From the NCBI RefSeq assembly GCF_020171925.1, contig NZ_JAIVAR010000006.1:1-64000 (forward strand): a stretch of 64,000 nt of DNA, written 5' to 3'. This DNA comes from Rossellomorea aquimaris (GTDB taxonomy: Bacteria; Bacillota; Bacilli; Bacillales; Bacillaceae_B). Below are positions 8,499-17,931 of this stretch, piece after piece. The notes beneath the pieces were generated by a model. The model was given only the letters and a program-made list of their open reading frames with translations. It made no database searches and was not told where the DNA came from. The stretch's first letter is position 1. Every line of letters begins with the position of its first letter. The position numbers and the translations under genes are program-made.

Positions 8499-8503
8499 CA
8501 ACA

Positions 8504-10342
8504 TCACATAGCATCCAACATCTTAAATTGAGATCTGACCAATTCGAAGTAATGCCCTTCCTGTTCCATAAGTTCATCGTGATTGCCCGATTCTTTGATC
8601 CTGCCCTGTTCAAGGACGAAGATATTGTCCGAATCACGGATGGTGGACAGTCGGTGGGCAATGATGATGGCGGTTCGGTCCGCCAGTAGTTTTTTGAGGG
8701 CGTTTTGAATCTTCACTTCGGTTTCGGTGTCGATTGACGCCGTTGCTTCATCCAGGATGATGATGCGCGGATTGGCAAGGAGCGCACGTGCGAAGGAGAG
8801 AAGTTGCCTTTCGCCTACTGACAGGACGTTTCCTCTTTCCTCAACCTCTGTTTCATATCCTTTTGAAAGCTTTTCAATAAAATCATTGGCCCCGATGGCT
8901 TCCGCCGCTTTCATGACTTCCTCATCGGAGGCATCCGGGCGACCGAAACGGATGTTATCCATGATCGTACCCGAGAAAATGAACGTATCTTGAAGGACGA
9001 TGCTGATCTGGCTTCTCAGGCTCGAAACCGTGACGTCACGCAAATCGACACCGTCAACGCTCACTGTCCCATTGGTAGGATCGTAGAAACGGCTGACTAA
9101 ATTGGCGATGGTCGTTTTTCCTGAACCTGTATGGCCAACCAACGCGACGGTCTGACCGGCCTTCATTTCAAGATTGATGTTTTGCAGTGCTTTCCTCTTA
9201 TCATCATAGGAAAATTCCACATCATCAAACTGAATCCTTCCTTTGATGTCATTCAATTCGATCGCATCACGTTTTTCATTGACGATCGGCTGTTCATCTA
9301 GGAATTCAAATATACGCTCTGAAGAAGCCATCCCGATCAGCAGCTGATTATACACTTGACCGAGCCTTGAGATCGGCTCCCAGAACATCCCGAGATAGAA
9401 CGCGAATGAAACGAATGCACCGAGTTCAAGTGAACCTGCCTGGATGAGGTGGACACCGTACCAGATCAATACTGCCGTTCCGACCGCATTCGTCAATTCT
9501 ACCATCGGTCGGAACATGGCGTTCTTCTTGGTGGCTGTTTTCCAACTGTCGTATGTTTCGGTGTTGACGCCATCGAAGAACGCCATATTTTCTCTTTCCT
9601 GCGTAAATGATTGAGTCACACGGATTCCTTGAATGCTTTCATTCAAGTGAGAGTTAAGCTTCGCCTGTTTGATCCGTACATCCTGCCAGGACCTGCGGAT
9701 ATTTTTCCTCAAGCTGGTGGATATGAAGAACATGATTGGCAGAATCACCATGACTGCAAGCGTCAGTTCAGGACTGAGTGTAAACAGGATGACAATGATC
9801 CCTGCCAGGAGGATGATATCCATCAAGAGGTTGATGACCCCATTGGTGAATAGTTCCTGAAGGGAATTGATATCGTTCATGATCCGGACGAGGATCGACC
9901 CTGCGGAGCGCTGGTCGAAAAAACGATGCGATAGCCACTGGACGTGACTGAATAAGTGCTTCCGCAAATCATAAATGACTCCCTGCCCCAACTGGTTCAT
10001 CCAGCGGATCCTGAGGACATTGGCAATGTAATTAAGGATGTATAACCCTGCAATGATGCCAACCAAAGTAAATAGGAGTGTGCCATCCTTTTGTCGGATC
10101 GCTTTATCTAAGGTATAGACCCCTATCAAGATAGGGATGATCAAACGGATTGCGGTCGTGATCAAAACGGTCAGGATTGAAAGGGGAAGCAGCTTCTTGG
10201 AATATGGCTTTAAATAGGTCAGAAGACGCCATAGCTGTTCCCAGTTAAACGGCTTATCGATGACCTGATCAGTTGAATAATGAAATCGACTTAACACGTT
10301 TTTATTCACTTTCGCTTTAGGATTCTTGCTCATTCCCCTCAC
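8504..10342 (-). CDS. yknV: ABC exporter half-transporter, consensus-Walker B subunit (YknV-like)
   Basis: A 612-residue type IV ABC exporter half: six membrane helices in the first ~340 residues, then a nucleotide-binding domain. Walker A is GHTGSGKTT and Walker B is IIILDEATASID with the catalytic Glu. The signature is LSVGERQ instead of LSGGQ. Length fits B. subtilis YknV (604) better than BmrD. It starts right after the stop of the upstream partner; GTG at 10342 or ATG at 10333 are both possible, the latter with AGGTGAGG before it. The pair probably exports drugs or lipids; the substrate is unknown. Confidence 0.82.
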   Translation of the reverse strand: MRGMSKNPKAKVNKNVLSRFHYSTDQVIDKPFNWEQLWRLLTYLKPYSKKLLPLSILTVLITTAIRLIIPILIGVYTLDKAIRQKDGTLLFTLVGIIAGLYILNYIANVLRIRWMNQLGQGVIYDLRKHLFSHVQWLSHRFFDQRSAGSILVRIMNDINSLQELFTNGVINLLMDIILLAGIIVILFTLSPELTLAVMVILPIMFFISTSLRKNIRRSWQDVRIKQAKLNSHLNESIQGIRVTQSFTQERENMAFFDGVNTETYDSWKTATKKNAMFRPMVELTNAVGTAVLIWYGVHLIQAGSLELGAFVSFAFYLGMFWEPISRLGQVYNQLLIGMASSERIFEFLDEQPIVNEKRDAIELNDIKGRIQFDDVEFSYDDKRKALQNINLEMKAGQTVALVGHTGSGKTTIANLVSRFYDPTNGTVSVDGVDLRDVTVSSLRSQISIVLQDTFIFSGTIMDNIRFGRPDASDEEVMKAAEAIGANDFIEKLSKGYETEVEERGNVLSVGERQLLSFARALLANPRIIILDEATASIDTETEVKIQNALKKLLADRTAIIIAHRLSTIRDSDNIFVLEQGRIKESGNHDELMEQEGHYFELVRSQFKMLDAM

Positions 10343-12097
10343 CTACCTTCCTTGTACTTGTAATATTTTTTTTTGATCCTTGTATTGAATATCATAGATT
10401 CGCTGATATGGGCCGTTATTTTTCAATAAGAAGTCATGGACCCCTCTTTCAACGATTTTCCCATCCTCCATGACGAGGATTTCATCTGCATGCTTTAATG
10501 AAGAGATACGATGGGCAATGATAAAGGTCGTCCGGTCGGACATGACATTTTTCAGCGCCTTTTGAATTCTGAATTCAGTTTCCATATCTACCGCACTAGT
10601 GGCATCGTCCAGGATGAGGATGGACGGATCGGTACAAAGGGCACGCGCAATGGCAATACGTTGTTTCTGCCCGCCAGAAAGACCGAGCCCCCTCTCTCCC
10701 AATCTTGTATCATAGCCATCCGGGAGTTCTGTGATGAAATCGTGGGCCTGTGCCATCTTGGCTGCCGCAATGATTTCGTCCATCGTGGCTCCGGGACGTC
10801 CGTAAGAGATGTTCGCTTTGATTGTTGAAGAGAACAAGAACGATTCTTGAAGTACGACTCCGATATTATTTCGAAGTGATTTCAACGAGTAATCATCGAG
10901 CATTTTCCCGTCGATCCGAATTTCTCCTTCACTAGGTTCATAGAAGCGGGTCAAGAGCTGGGTGATACTTGTTTTACCCGATCCAGTACTTCCGATCAGA
11001 CCGATGATTTTTCCACTTTCTGCACGGAACGAGATATCCTGGAGTGCAGCTTCATCATGTTCTGTGTAGTTCAAGGATACGTGGTTGAATTCCACTTCGC
11101 CCCTCATACGGTCCACATCCACGACATCCGGGTGATCTTTGATTTTTTCATCAACTTCTAGGATTTCAAGCAACCTTTCCCCTGAGGCTTTTGATTGTGA
11201 AAATAAGTTGATCGTGAATCCGAGGTTCATGATCGGCCAGATGATATACCAAACGAGGCTGTAAAAGGCGACTAGTTCCCCCGGCTGCAGAGTTCCATTC
11301 ATGACAAGGTAACCACCGTAGGCAAGAAGGGTCACTACGCTTACATTGCCGAGAAACTCCATCAGTGGAAAGTACTTTGCCCAAATATCCGAGGTGGAAA
11401 GATAGTTATCTTTATAATCACCGTTTGATGCATTGAACTTGTTAATCTGAAAGTCTTCCCTTGATAGGGATTTGACGGTATTGATTCCGCTGATATTTTC
11501 CTGGACATTCGTATTCAATTTACCGAATGACTTCCGGATGCCCCTGAATGCCGGGTGAACGGCTTTATCAAACTTGTAAACAGCTATTGCTAAAAATGGC
11601 AATGTGATAAGCGTGACGAAGGTCAATGATGGAGAGTAATAGAACATGACTCCAAAACTGACAGTAATTAATAAGAAGAAACGTAATAGTTCGGTGAAAC
11701 CGAAAGATAAGAAAAAGCGGAATGCTTCAACGTCGGCCGTCAGACGTGACATCAAGTCTCCAGTTTTTGCATTATCATAATAACTGAATGGTAAAAATTG
11801 CAGTTTCTCATACAATTCATTCCTTAATCTGTACACCGACGTGATCCCGAACAAATCACCACAGTACTGCTGGATGAAAGTCGTGATCCCTTTCACGATC
11901 ATGATGGCAACAAAGCCGAATGCGAGATAAGGAATCCACTGATAGTTCCCTTTCAGGATCACATCATCGATTGTTTTCTGCAGGATGATCGGATACACAA
12001 CGGTGATACCCGTCACAAACAACAAGAAGAACATCGAAATGATAAAGTATCTCTTGTATGGCCAATAATAGGCTTTTAATTTTTTGAATGTTTCCAT
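10343..12097 (-). CDS. yknU: ABC exporter half-transporter, degenerate-Walker B subunit (YknU-like)
   Basis: A 584-residue ABC exporter half with six membrane helices followed by a nucleotide-binding domain. Walker A is GSTGSGKTS, the signature LSGGQKQ is canonical, but Walker B reads ILILDDATSAVD: the catalytic Glu is Asp. With the non-canonical LSVGE of its partner this yields one normal and one degenerate ATP site, the hallmark of heterodimeric exporters such as BmrCD and TM287/288. The start METFKK (ATG at 12097, after GGGAGAG) is preferred to an in-frame codon nine residues earlier and gives the length of YknU (585). Confidence 0.82.
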   Translation of the reverse strand: METFKKLKAYYWPYKRYFIISMFFLLFVTGITVVYPIILQKTIDDVILKGNYQWIPYLAFGFVAIMIVKGITTFIQQYCGDLFGITSVYRLRNELYEKLQFLPFSYYDNAKTGDLMSRLTADVEAFRFFLSFGFTELLRFFLLITVSFGVMFYYSPSLTFVTLITLPFLAIAVYKFDKAVHPAFRGIRKSFGKLNTNVQENISGINTVKSLSREDFQINKFNASNGDYKDNYLSTSDIWAKYFPLMEFLGNVSVVTLLAYGGYLVMNGTLQPGELVAFYSLVWYIIWPIMNLGFTINLFSQSKASGERLLEILEVDEKIKDHPDVVDVDRMRGEVEFNHVSLNYTEHDEAALQDISFRAESGKIIGLIGSTGSGKTSITQLLTRFYEPSEGEIRIDGKMLDDYSLKSLRNNIGVVLQESFLFSSTIKANISYGRPGATMDEIIAAAKMAQAHDFITELPDGYDTRLGERGLGLSGGQKQRIAIARALCTDPSILILDDATSAVDMETEFRIQKALKNVMSDRTTFIIAHRISSLKHADEILVMEDGKIVERGVHDFLLKNNGPYQRIYDIQYKDQKKILQVQGR

Positions 12098-12449
12098 AAT
12101 TACTCTCCCTTCCCCTGGGTGCATAAAAAACGACGTACTAATAAATATATCGGCTTTCGAAATATTTATCTACCCTTTTTTGGATTTTTTTCTTTTTTAT
12201 GAATTGTTCTTCAAGTGAAAATGTTTGACTATAAACCCATCATAAAACCTATTCTATCCAAAAAAATCAGTCCATTGACCGATGATTAGTCGATATTCTG
12301 GAGGAGAAATCCGGATGCATTGTTCCTCGCCCCCTCTTGTTTTCCTTCATCCATAAAAGTAGGCATTTAAAGGGTTCTCCTTTGACATAACCCTTGGAAC
12401 AATGTGTATACTATAAAGGTTATCATTTATATAAGAAAGGATGTTTAGA
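12098..12449. other. Divergent gap between the ABC exporter and ykuT
   Basis: No gene is seen. On the plus strand TTGACA (12382-12387) and TATACT (12407-12412) with 19 bases between them could be the ykuT promoter, although the spacing is long. Runs of T and A near 12175-12200 precede the ABC operon on the other strand. Confidence 0.4.
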
Positions 12450-13316
12450 TTGAATTACATAGTTGGATTGAACGTGCTTGGCGATAAGTTCGCCAATTTT
12501 GATTGGGGCGGTCTTCTCGTGACGATCGGGATCGGCGCCTTACAGATTTTAGCGATCTGGATTGCCTTTATCATCGTTAAGGGAGCAGCAAACAAGGTCC
12601 TCGAAAGGGTTTTTGATAATTACAGTAAAAGGAATGACGTGTCTGCAGGCAGAGCACAGACACTTCTGAGTCTCAGCAAGAACATTGTGGGATATGTCCT
12701 GATCTTCATTTTCTTTGTGACGATCCTTCAAATCTTCGGTATCCAGGTAACTGCGATCCTTGCTGGAGCCGGTATTGTCGGTCTCGCAGTCGGTTTCGGG
12801 GCACAGGGACTTGTAAGTGATGTTGTGACGGGCTTTTTCATTCTATTAGAGAAGCAGGTCGATGTTGGTGACTATGTCACGACCGGAAGTTTTTCAGGGA
12901 TTGTAGAAGAGGTCGGCCTCCGGACTACACATATCCGTGGTTTCGATGGTACCCTCCACTACGTACCTAATAGAGAAATCACCAGCATAAGTAATCATTC
13001 GAGAGGGAATATGCGGGCACTTGTTGATATCGGGATCTCCTATGACGATGATATCGACAAAGCAATTGCTGTACTCCAACAGGTTTGTGACAAAATCGCT
13101 CAAGAAGATGAGAATATCATCGACGGCCCGAATGTCATCGGTGTTCAGACACTTGGTGCCTCCGACGTTGTACTCCGCGTAATCGGAAAGACAAAGAATA
13201 TGGAACAATGGGGTGTAGAAAGAAAGCTTCGTAAAGCACTAAAAGAAGCCCTTGATCAGAACGGAATCGAAATTCCTTTCCCTCATCAAGTCTATATCGA
13301 AAAGAAGGAACAGTAA
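12450..13316 (+). CDS. ykuT: Small-conductance mechanosensitive channel (MscS family, YkuT)
   Basis: About 288 residues. Three N-terminal membrane helices end in the pore helix GAGIVGLAVGFGAQGLVSDV, followed by the beta domain and the cytosolic vestibule, as in MscS. It releases solutes under hypo-osmotic shock. A TTG at 12450 is chosen because AAAGGATG stands eight bases before it, whereas the ATG at 12441 overlaps that ribosome site. B. subtilis YkuT (267 residues) lies beside dapL (ykuR) as here. Confidence 0.88.
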   Translation: MNYIVGLNVLGDKFANFDWGGLLVTIGIGALQILAIWIAFIIVKGAANKVLERVFDNYSKRNDVSAGRAQTLLSLSKNIVGYVLIFIFFVTILQIFGIQVTAILAGAGIVGLAVGFGAQGLVSDVVTGFFILLEKQVDVGDYVTTGSFSGIVEEVGLRTTHIRGFDGTLHYVPNREITSISNHSRGNMRALVDIGISYDDDIDKAIAVLQQVCDKIAQEDENIIDGPNVIGVQTLGASDVVLRVIGKTKNMEQWGVERKLRKALKEALDQNGIEIPFPHQVYIEKKEQ

Positions 13317-13324
13317 TGGTATGA

Positions 13325-13362
13325 AAGAGGGTCGTCCCGATGTCGGGACGACCCTTTCGTAT
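13325..13362. terminator. Bidirectional terminator between ykuT and dapL
   Basis: AGGGTCGTCCCGA and TCGGGACGACCCT form a 13-bp stem with a two-base loop, flanked by AAAG and CTTTC. It lies between converging genes. Confidence 0.88.
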
Positions 13363-13368
13363 TCTCAG

Positions 13369-14496
13369 TTATTTCGTTGACAGCGACCCGATGTACGCAG
13401 TCAATGTCGAGATTGCGTAATCAATCGCTTCTTCATCAGGGTTCAACTTTGAATGATGAAGGCCATGGTCCGAATCCACTCCGAGCCAGAACATGAATCC
13501 CGGGATCTTCTCCAGCATATAACCGAAATCCTCTCCGGTCATCGCCTCCTTGCAGATGACTAGCTGGTGATCATCGTTCGATTCGAGAAAAGAAATGAAG
13601 TCCCTGGTCCATTCGTGATCATTGTATACTTGTCGATACATACTGCCATAGTCTACTTCAATTTCACAATCGTAGCTGATCTTCATTCCTTCAATCATCG
13701 CTTCCAACCGTTCTTTCACGCTTTCCATCGATTCTTTGGATAATGTGCGGATCGTGCCTTCCAGAGTGGCCGTTTCCGCAATGATATTCTGTACAGTACC
13801 ACTTTCCATCTTCCCGATCGTAATGACGGCGCTATCAAGGGGATCGACGTTTCTGGATACGATCGTTTGAAGCTGTGTCACAAAATGCGATGCAACCACG
13901 ATCATGTCCTTCGTTTGATGAGGATACGCCGCATGTCCACCTTTTCCTTTAAACTTCAGAAATAGTTCGGACGTGTTGGCAAACAGGAGGCCTTCTTTGA
14001 TCGCAATCGTCCCTACTTTATACTCGGGAGCAATATGAAGGGCAAAGATGACGTTTGGCATCCACTCTTTCATCTCTTCACTTTGAAGCATCGGCTCTGC
14101 CCCGCCCGGTCCCTCTTCTGCAGGCTGAAAGATAAAGACCAGATCATCCGGAATCGGGTGGTGAACGAAATGTGTCAATACGCCGAGTGCTATCGACATA
14201 TGGAGGTCGTGGCCACACGCATGCATTCTACCTTCGTGATCGGATTTGAAATCCAGACCTGTTTCTTCCTCTATCGGAAGGCCATCAATATCGCTTCGAT
14301 AGCCTATGATCCTAGTCGGAGCAGTCCCCTTCACCTTAACAAATAGCCCTGTCTTCCACTTCTTCACTTGGAATCGATGCTGCGGCAGGGATAATAAATA
14401 GTTCAATAAATACTCCTGCGTCTTATACTCTTGAAATCCCAGCTCCGGGATTTTATGCAAGTCCCTTCTGATTGCTTTGAAATCGGTCTTTGTCAT
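13369..14496 (-). CDS. dapL: N-acetyldiaminopimelate deacetylase (DapL/YkuR)
   Basis: A 375-residue M20-family amidohydrolase that removes the acetyl group from N-acetyl-LL-diaminopimelate in the lysine and peptidoglycan precursor pathway. The metal-binding [15 protein letters not shown] motif lies near residue 90, [10 protein letters not shown] near 130, and [11 protein letters not shown] starts the dimerisation domain. The ATG follows GGAAGGAGAGG. It is downstream of dapH, but a hairpin with a T-run lies between the two genes, so its level may differ from that of dapH. Confidence 0.93.
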   Translation of the reverse strand: MTKTDFKAIRRDLHKIPELGFQEYKTQEYLLNYLLSLPQHRFQVKKWKTGLFVKVKGTAPTRIIGYRSDIDGLPIEEETGLDFKSDHEGRMHACGHDLHMSIALGVLTHFVHHPIPDDLVFIFQPAEEGPGGAEPMLQSEEMKEWMPNVIFALHIAPEYKVGTIAIKEGLLFANTSELFLKFKGKGGHAAYPHQTKDMIVVASHFVTQLQTIVSRNVDPLDSAVITIGKMESGTVQNIIAETATLEGTIRTLSKESMESVKERLEAMIEGMKISYDCEIEVDYGSMYRQVYNDHEWTRDFISFLESNDDHQLVICKEAMTGEDFGYMLEKIPGFMFWLGVDSDHGLHHSKLNPDEEAIDYAISTLTAYIGSLSTK

Positions 14497-14532
14497 GCTG
14501 GATTCCTCTCCTTCCCTTGTAAGCCTCGGTAT

Positions 14533-14573
14533 ACAAAAAGAACAGACGAAAGATGATCTTTACGTCCGTTCTT
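14533..14573 (-). terminator. Terminator-like hairpin between dapH and dapL
   Basis: On the minus strand AAGAACGGACG pairs with CGTCTGTTCTT (one G-T pair), the inner AAAGATCATCTTT is also palindromic, and TTTTTG follows. It ends about 37 bases before the dapL ATG, so part of the dapH transcripts may stop here. Confidence 0.8.
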
Positions 14574-14685
14574 CCAATCAAGGTAAATAGATAACTCATA
14601 GCCGCATCATGCAGGGGAAAACCAATCGCATTCCGGTGTGTTGTGCTTCCGAGCCGGCGCTATTATGTGATCCTCCCGCATCAAA

Positions 14686-15396
14686 TCAAAGCTGGCGAAG
14701 CTCTTGTTTGATTTCTGTTTTCGATTTCGTCTTTTCATCGATATCTTTCAGCTTTTTGGCAGGTGTACCGGCCACCACAGTGTAAGGAGGCACATCATCA
14801 ACCACGACAGCACCAGCTGCCACAACAGAACCTTTACCGACCGTTACACCTTCCAATACAACGGCGTTGGCACCGATGACCACATCGTCCTCAATGATAA
14901 CAGGCTTTGCAGAAGGCGGCTCGATGACTCCGGCAAGCACGGCACCTGCACCGATATGACAATTCTTCCCGACAGTCGCACGGCCTCCAAGTACAACATT
15001 CATATCAATCATGGTACCAGCACCGATAACCGAACCGATATTGATGACCGATCCCATCATGATGACACAGTTTTCGCCGATTTCCACTTGATCCCTGATG
15101 ATTGCGCCAGGCTCGATTCGTGCCTTAATCCCCTTAAGATCAAGCAAAGGGATTGCGGAATTTCTACGATCGTTCTCAAGCACATAATCTTCAATCCGCT
15201 CTTTGTTGTCTTCAAGAACTTTCGCTAGCTCATTCCACTCACCGAAAACGACTCCTGAATTGCCTTCGATGAAGGTTTGGGAGGAAGTACCGAAATCAAT
15301 ACCTTTCAGATCCCCTTTAACGTATACCTTTACCGGCGTTGATTTTTTACTATTTTGAATAAAAGAGATAATCTCATTTGCATCCATCATGTTCAT
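14686..15396 (-). CDS. dapH: Tetrahydrodipicolinate N-acetyltransferase (DapH/YkuQ)
   Basis: A 236-residue acetyltransferase that uses acetyl-CoA to acetylate tetrahydrodipicolinate, opening the acetylated branch of diaminopimelate synthesis. After an N-terminal alpha/beta part (to about residue 85) come hexapeptide repeats such as [20 protein letters not shown] that form a left-handed beta helix and a trimer. The start [12 protein letters not shown] at 15396 (after GGAGGG, 7 bases) matches the length of B. subtilis DapH exactly; the longer frame adds five residues that read through the ribosome site. Confidence 0.94.
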   Translation of the reverse strand: MNMMDANEIISFIQNSKKSTPVKVYVKGDLKGIDFGTSSQTFIEGNSGVVFGEWNELAKVLEDNKERIEDYVLENDRRNSAIPLLDLKGIKARIEPGAIIRDQVEIGENCVIMMGSVINIGSVIGAGTMIDMNVVLGGRATVGKNCHIGAGAVLAGVIEPPSAKPVIIEDDVVIGANAVVLEGVTVGKGSVVAAGAVVVDDVPPYTVVAGTPAKKLKDIDEKTKSKTEIKQELRQL

Positions 15397-15483
15397 ATGT
15401 TTTCCCTCCACAATTATGTATAAATTCAGATTCTTTCTTGAATTACTTTATCAAATTAAAGGGTGGAAGACAACCCAAATAGT

Positions 15484-16365
15484 TTAGAAAGTTTTCTCTT
15501 CCAGAAATTCCTTCACCACTTCAACAAAAGCATCTACTTGCCTAAGTTGAAAAGTAGATTCATACCCAAGGAGCCATGTATCACGATGGATGCATGTGTC
15601 ATGTTCACCGATCAGGGGAACTTTATAGATGTTTTCCTCCATTCCGCTAAGCGTGATGGCCGGTAAGATGGCATAGCCTATTCCATTAAGCGTCATTTGT
15701 TTGCACGTTTCGATCTGATCCACCACGATCGTCCGTTTTGGTGTGGTTTTGAATTGACGGTGCCACCACTCCTGAATTTCCTGATAATAATTGGAATCGC
15801 TTTTGAATTGGATAAATGGCCTGTCTGTCTTCACAACATCCTCGATCGATTGGATTTCACGGTCCACCAAGTACAGCGAATCTTGAAACAGATGGTGCTT
15901 CGGTCCCTTCCAGTCGGGAGTGCCGCGTATGATTCCGATATGCACTTCATCTTCATAGATGGCCTTGAGGATTTCACTGCTCCAACCTGTCATCAGTGAA
16001 ATCTTCGCATGTGGATATGACTCCACAAAACGCTTCAATACCTTCGGCAGCCAATTTTGTCCGACAATGGACGCACACGCGATTTTCAGTGTCCCGTGCA
16101 CTTCGTTCTCCAATGATTGAATTTGCTCCTTGACCTCTTCCTCCCTGCGAAGCATTTCTTCTGCCAGTTTGACTACAAGCTCTCCTGCAGGAGTCAGCGA
16201 AAGCCCCTTCTGTGAACGGATGAATAGCTTGGTTCCCCACTCTTTTTCAATATTTTGAAGCCGTTGTGATAAGGCGGGCTGTGATACGAAAAGCCTTTCT
16301 GCAGCCTTACGCATATTCATTTCATGTGCCAATACTTGTAACAACTGATATTCAGTAAATGCCAT
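15484..16365 (-). CDS. ccpC: LysR-type regulator CcpC (YkuM)
   Basis: A 293-residue LysR regulator, the same length as B. subtilis CcpC, which represses the citric acid cycle genes citB and citZ until citrate rises. The helix-turn-helix segment NMRKAAERLFVSQPALSQRL is nearly identical to the CcpC family; a substrate-binding domain covers residues 90-293. The second of two adjacent ATGs is preferred, since GAGGTGG would be too close to the first. A CcpC-type dyad lies just upstream. B. subtilis has ykuNOP between ccpC and dapH; these are absent here. Confidence 0.9.
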   Translation of the reverse strand: MAFTEYQLLQVLAHEMNMRKAAERLFVSQPALSQRLQNIEKEWGTKLFIRSQKGLSLTPAGELVVKLAEEMLRREEEVKEQIQSLENEVHGTLKIACASIVGQNWLPKVLKRFVESYPHAKISLMTGWSSEILKAIYEDEVHIGIIRGTPDWKGPKHHLFQDSLYLVDREIQSIEDVVKTDRPFIQFKSDSNYYQEIQEWWHRQFKTTPKRTIVVDQIETCKQMTLNGIGYAILPAITLSGMEENIYKVPLIGEHDTCIHRDTWLLGYESTFQLRQVDAFVEVVKEFLEEKTF

Positions 16366-16376
16366 CATACCACCTC

Positions 16377-16391
16377 ATAAGTTTTTCTTAT
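16377..16391. promoter_or_regulatory. Candidate CcpC operator at the ccpC start
   Basis: ATAAGTTTTTCTTAT matches the CcpC dyad ATAA-N7-TTAT exactly. It abuts the ccpC ribosome site, 12 bases upstream of the start codon, and lies 85 bases before the divergent transporter gene. Autorepression is inferred. Confidence 0.6.
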
Positions 16392-16475
16392 ATTATATCT
16401 TAAATTATATAAAATTTCATTATCATAATGCTTCGAATACACTATAAGTATCAAGTCGTTCAGGAGGAGAAATTC

Positions 16476-17201
16476 ATGGTAATCTTATTGTTTATGACTG
16501 GGCTTATGGTTGCCTTTTTGGGGACGCTTGCAGGGAGCGGAGGTTTAATTGGAATGCCGGTGATGCTTCTTCTGGGGATACCTGTTCATACGAGCATTGC
16601 CACGGCAAAGTTTTCGAATATTATCAGTTCATCTTCGAGCTTCGTTTATTTGCTTAAAGACCGTAAAATCAAGCTGGAAGAATGTCTACCCATCATTCCC
16701 CTGGCAGTGACGGGTGGGGTGGCGGGTGCCTTCCTTTCGGATAAAATAGCTCCGCTGACTCTCCAATGGATGGCTTTTTTCTTTTTGCTTTTCGCACTTG
16801 TTCTTAGTTTGCTGAAAGGATTGAAGCCAGTACGTACTCAGACAAAGAAAGCAATGCCAACAGGTAAGTTACTGCTGATCAGTATGTATGACGGTTTATT
16901 CGGCCCTGGTCAAGCCACACTTCTCATGTATACTCACCTGAAGCATGGTCAGGATTATTTGAAGACGGTAGCATTGACAAGGTTCCAGACATTCATCAGT
17001 TGCATGGGAGCATTCATCATTTATGCCGGAAACGGTCATGTTGACTGGACGATTGCAATCCCGTTTGCAACCGGGGCATTGATTGGGTCTCAGCTATCCG
17101 TACGACTCGCATCCAAAATCTCTATTCGCCAGGCTGGAATCCTATTGAATATCGTTACACTCATCTTGATTCTTCAAGTCGGGTTTGAGCTATTCCTTTA
17201 G
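16476..17201 (+). CDS. TSUP-family membrane transporter (TauE/SafE-like)
   Basis: About 241 residues with seven to eight predicted membrane segments. The N-terminal FLGTLAGSGGLIGMPVMLLL and the second-half FGPGQATLLMYTHL repeat mark the TSUP family, which moves sulfite, sulfonates or other organic anions across the cytoplasmic membrane. The ATG at 16476 follows CAGGAGGAG; the frame extends 16 codons upstream without a start signal. It is divergent from ccpC and shares its control region, so CcpC or citrate could influence it. No equivalent sits at this place in B. subtilis. The substrate is unknown. Confidence 0.82.
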   Translation: MVILLFMTGLMVAFLGTLAGSGGLIGMPVMLLLGIPVHTSIATAKFSNIISSSSSFVYLLKDRKIKLEECLPIIPLAVTGGVAGAFLSDKIAPLTLQWMAFFFLLFALVLSLLKGLKPVRTQTKKAMPTGKLLLISMYDGLFGPGQATLLMYTHLKHGQDYLKTVALTRFQTFISCMGAFIIYAGNGHVDWTIAIPFATGALIGSQLSVRLASKISIRQAGILLNIVTLILILQVGFELFL

Positions 17202-17230
17202 TAAGCGGTAATGCATTTCAATCTCATATA

Positions 17231-17267
17231 TAAAGGAGGGTGGCTTACCGTGCCACCCTCCTTTCCT
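17231..17267. terminator. Bidirectional terminator between the TSUP gene and darB
   Basis: AAAGGAGGGTGGC and GCCACCCTCCTTT form a 13-bp stem with a seven-base loop between converging genes. Confidence 0.87.
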
Positions 17268-17277
17268 TATCAACATT

Positions 17278-17715
17278 TCATGAATGATAAATATTCTTTC
17301 TAAGTTGTTTCAGCATCACTCTTCTGGTCATGATCCCTTCAAAGTAGTCTTCATCAGACACCACGCACAAAAAAGGATGATCGATCAGAAGCTCTATTGC
17401 TTTTTTAAAGTCAGCATGGATTGATATGGTTGGGAAGTCTTTCGTCATCACTTCTTCCACCCTCATCGTCTCTAGCTTTTCAAACTCGAAACGCTCCAAT
17501 CCCAGGACCGCATCTGTTATCAATGAAGAAGAAATCAGGCCCTGAAAACGATATTTGGGATCAAGCACAGGAATCGCAGAATAACCACTCTTCGTCAATA
17601 ATAGCAGTGCATGTTCAAGGGAGTTCCCTGCTTGAACATGAGCGACTTTCTCTGATGGGATGATAAATTCCTTAATATTTGTTTCTAAAAATTCTTTTCC
17701 ACTTAATGAAATCAT
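17278..17715 (-). CDS. darB: CBS-domain protein DarB/CbpB (YkuL)
   Basis: A 145-residue protein made of two CBS domains (about residues 15-70 and 80-140). B. subtilis YkuL (DarB, CbpB) binds cyclic di-AMP and, when free of it, stimulates the (p)ppGpp synthetase Rel and pyruvate carboxylase. The motif GYSAIPVLDPKYRFQGLISS is typical. The ATG at 17715 has GAGGGG five bases before it, so six upstream codons are left out. In B. subtilis ykuK and ykzF lie between this gene and ykuJ; here they are missing. Confidence 0.85.
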   Translation of the reverse strand: MISLSGKEFLETNIKEFIIPSEKVAHVQAGNSLEHALLLLTKSGYSAIPVLDPKYRFQGLISSSLITDAVLGLERFEFEKLETMRVEEVMTKDFPTISIHADFKKAIELLIDHPFLCVVSDEDYFEGIMTRRVMLKQLRKNIYHS

Positions 17716-17882
17716 GTAAAACCCCTCATTCAATAATTCATTTTACATTTGTAATGATTGTGGACTTGTTCGTTTTATGTAAACACGATGATACCAAATG
17801 GCATACGCACCAACTTAATTCTAACACATCTGCAGGGAAAAGGAGTAATCATCCATTCTGAATTAACAGAAAAAAACCTAAC

Positions 17883-17925
17883 CAAAAAAAATAACCAAAT
17901 AAGAATGTCATCTCATCTGGTTATC
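17883..17925 (-). terminator. Terminator after ykuJ
   Basis: On the minus strand ATAACCAGAT pairs with TTTGGTTAT through a mostly unpaired middle, and TTTTTTTT follows. Confidence 0.75.
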
Positions 17926-17931
17926 CCTTAC

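Noticed and set aside
8233..8511. 92-codon plus-strand frame across the phased repeats
   Set aside because: The repeated peptide blocks come from the DNA repeats, and the rest is base-skew driven Pro/Thr/His.
8504..12097. CydCD, the ABC transporter for bd oxidase assembly
   Set aside because: Lengths, the large first membrane domain and the LDD/LSVGE degeneration fit YknUV/BmrCD-type exporters; the NERD gene also separates it from cydAB.
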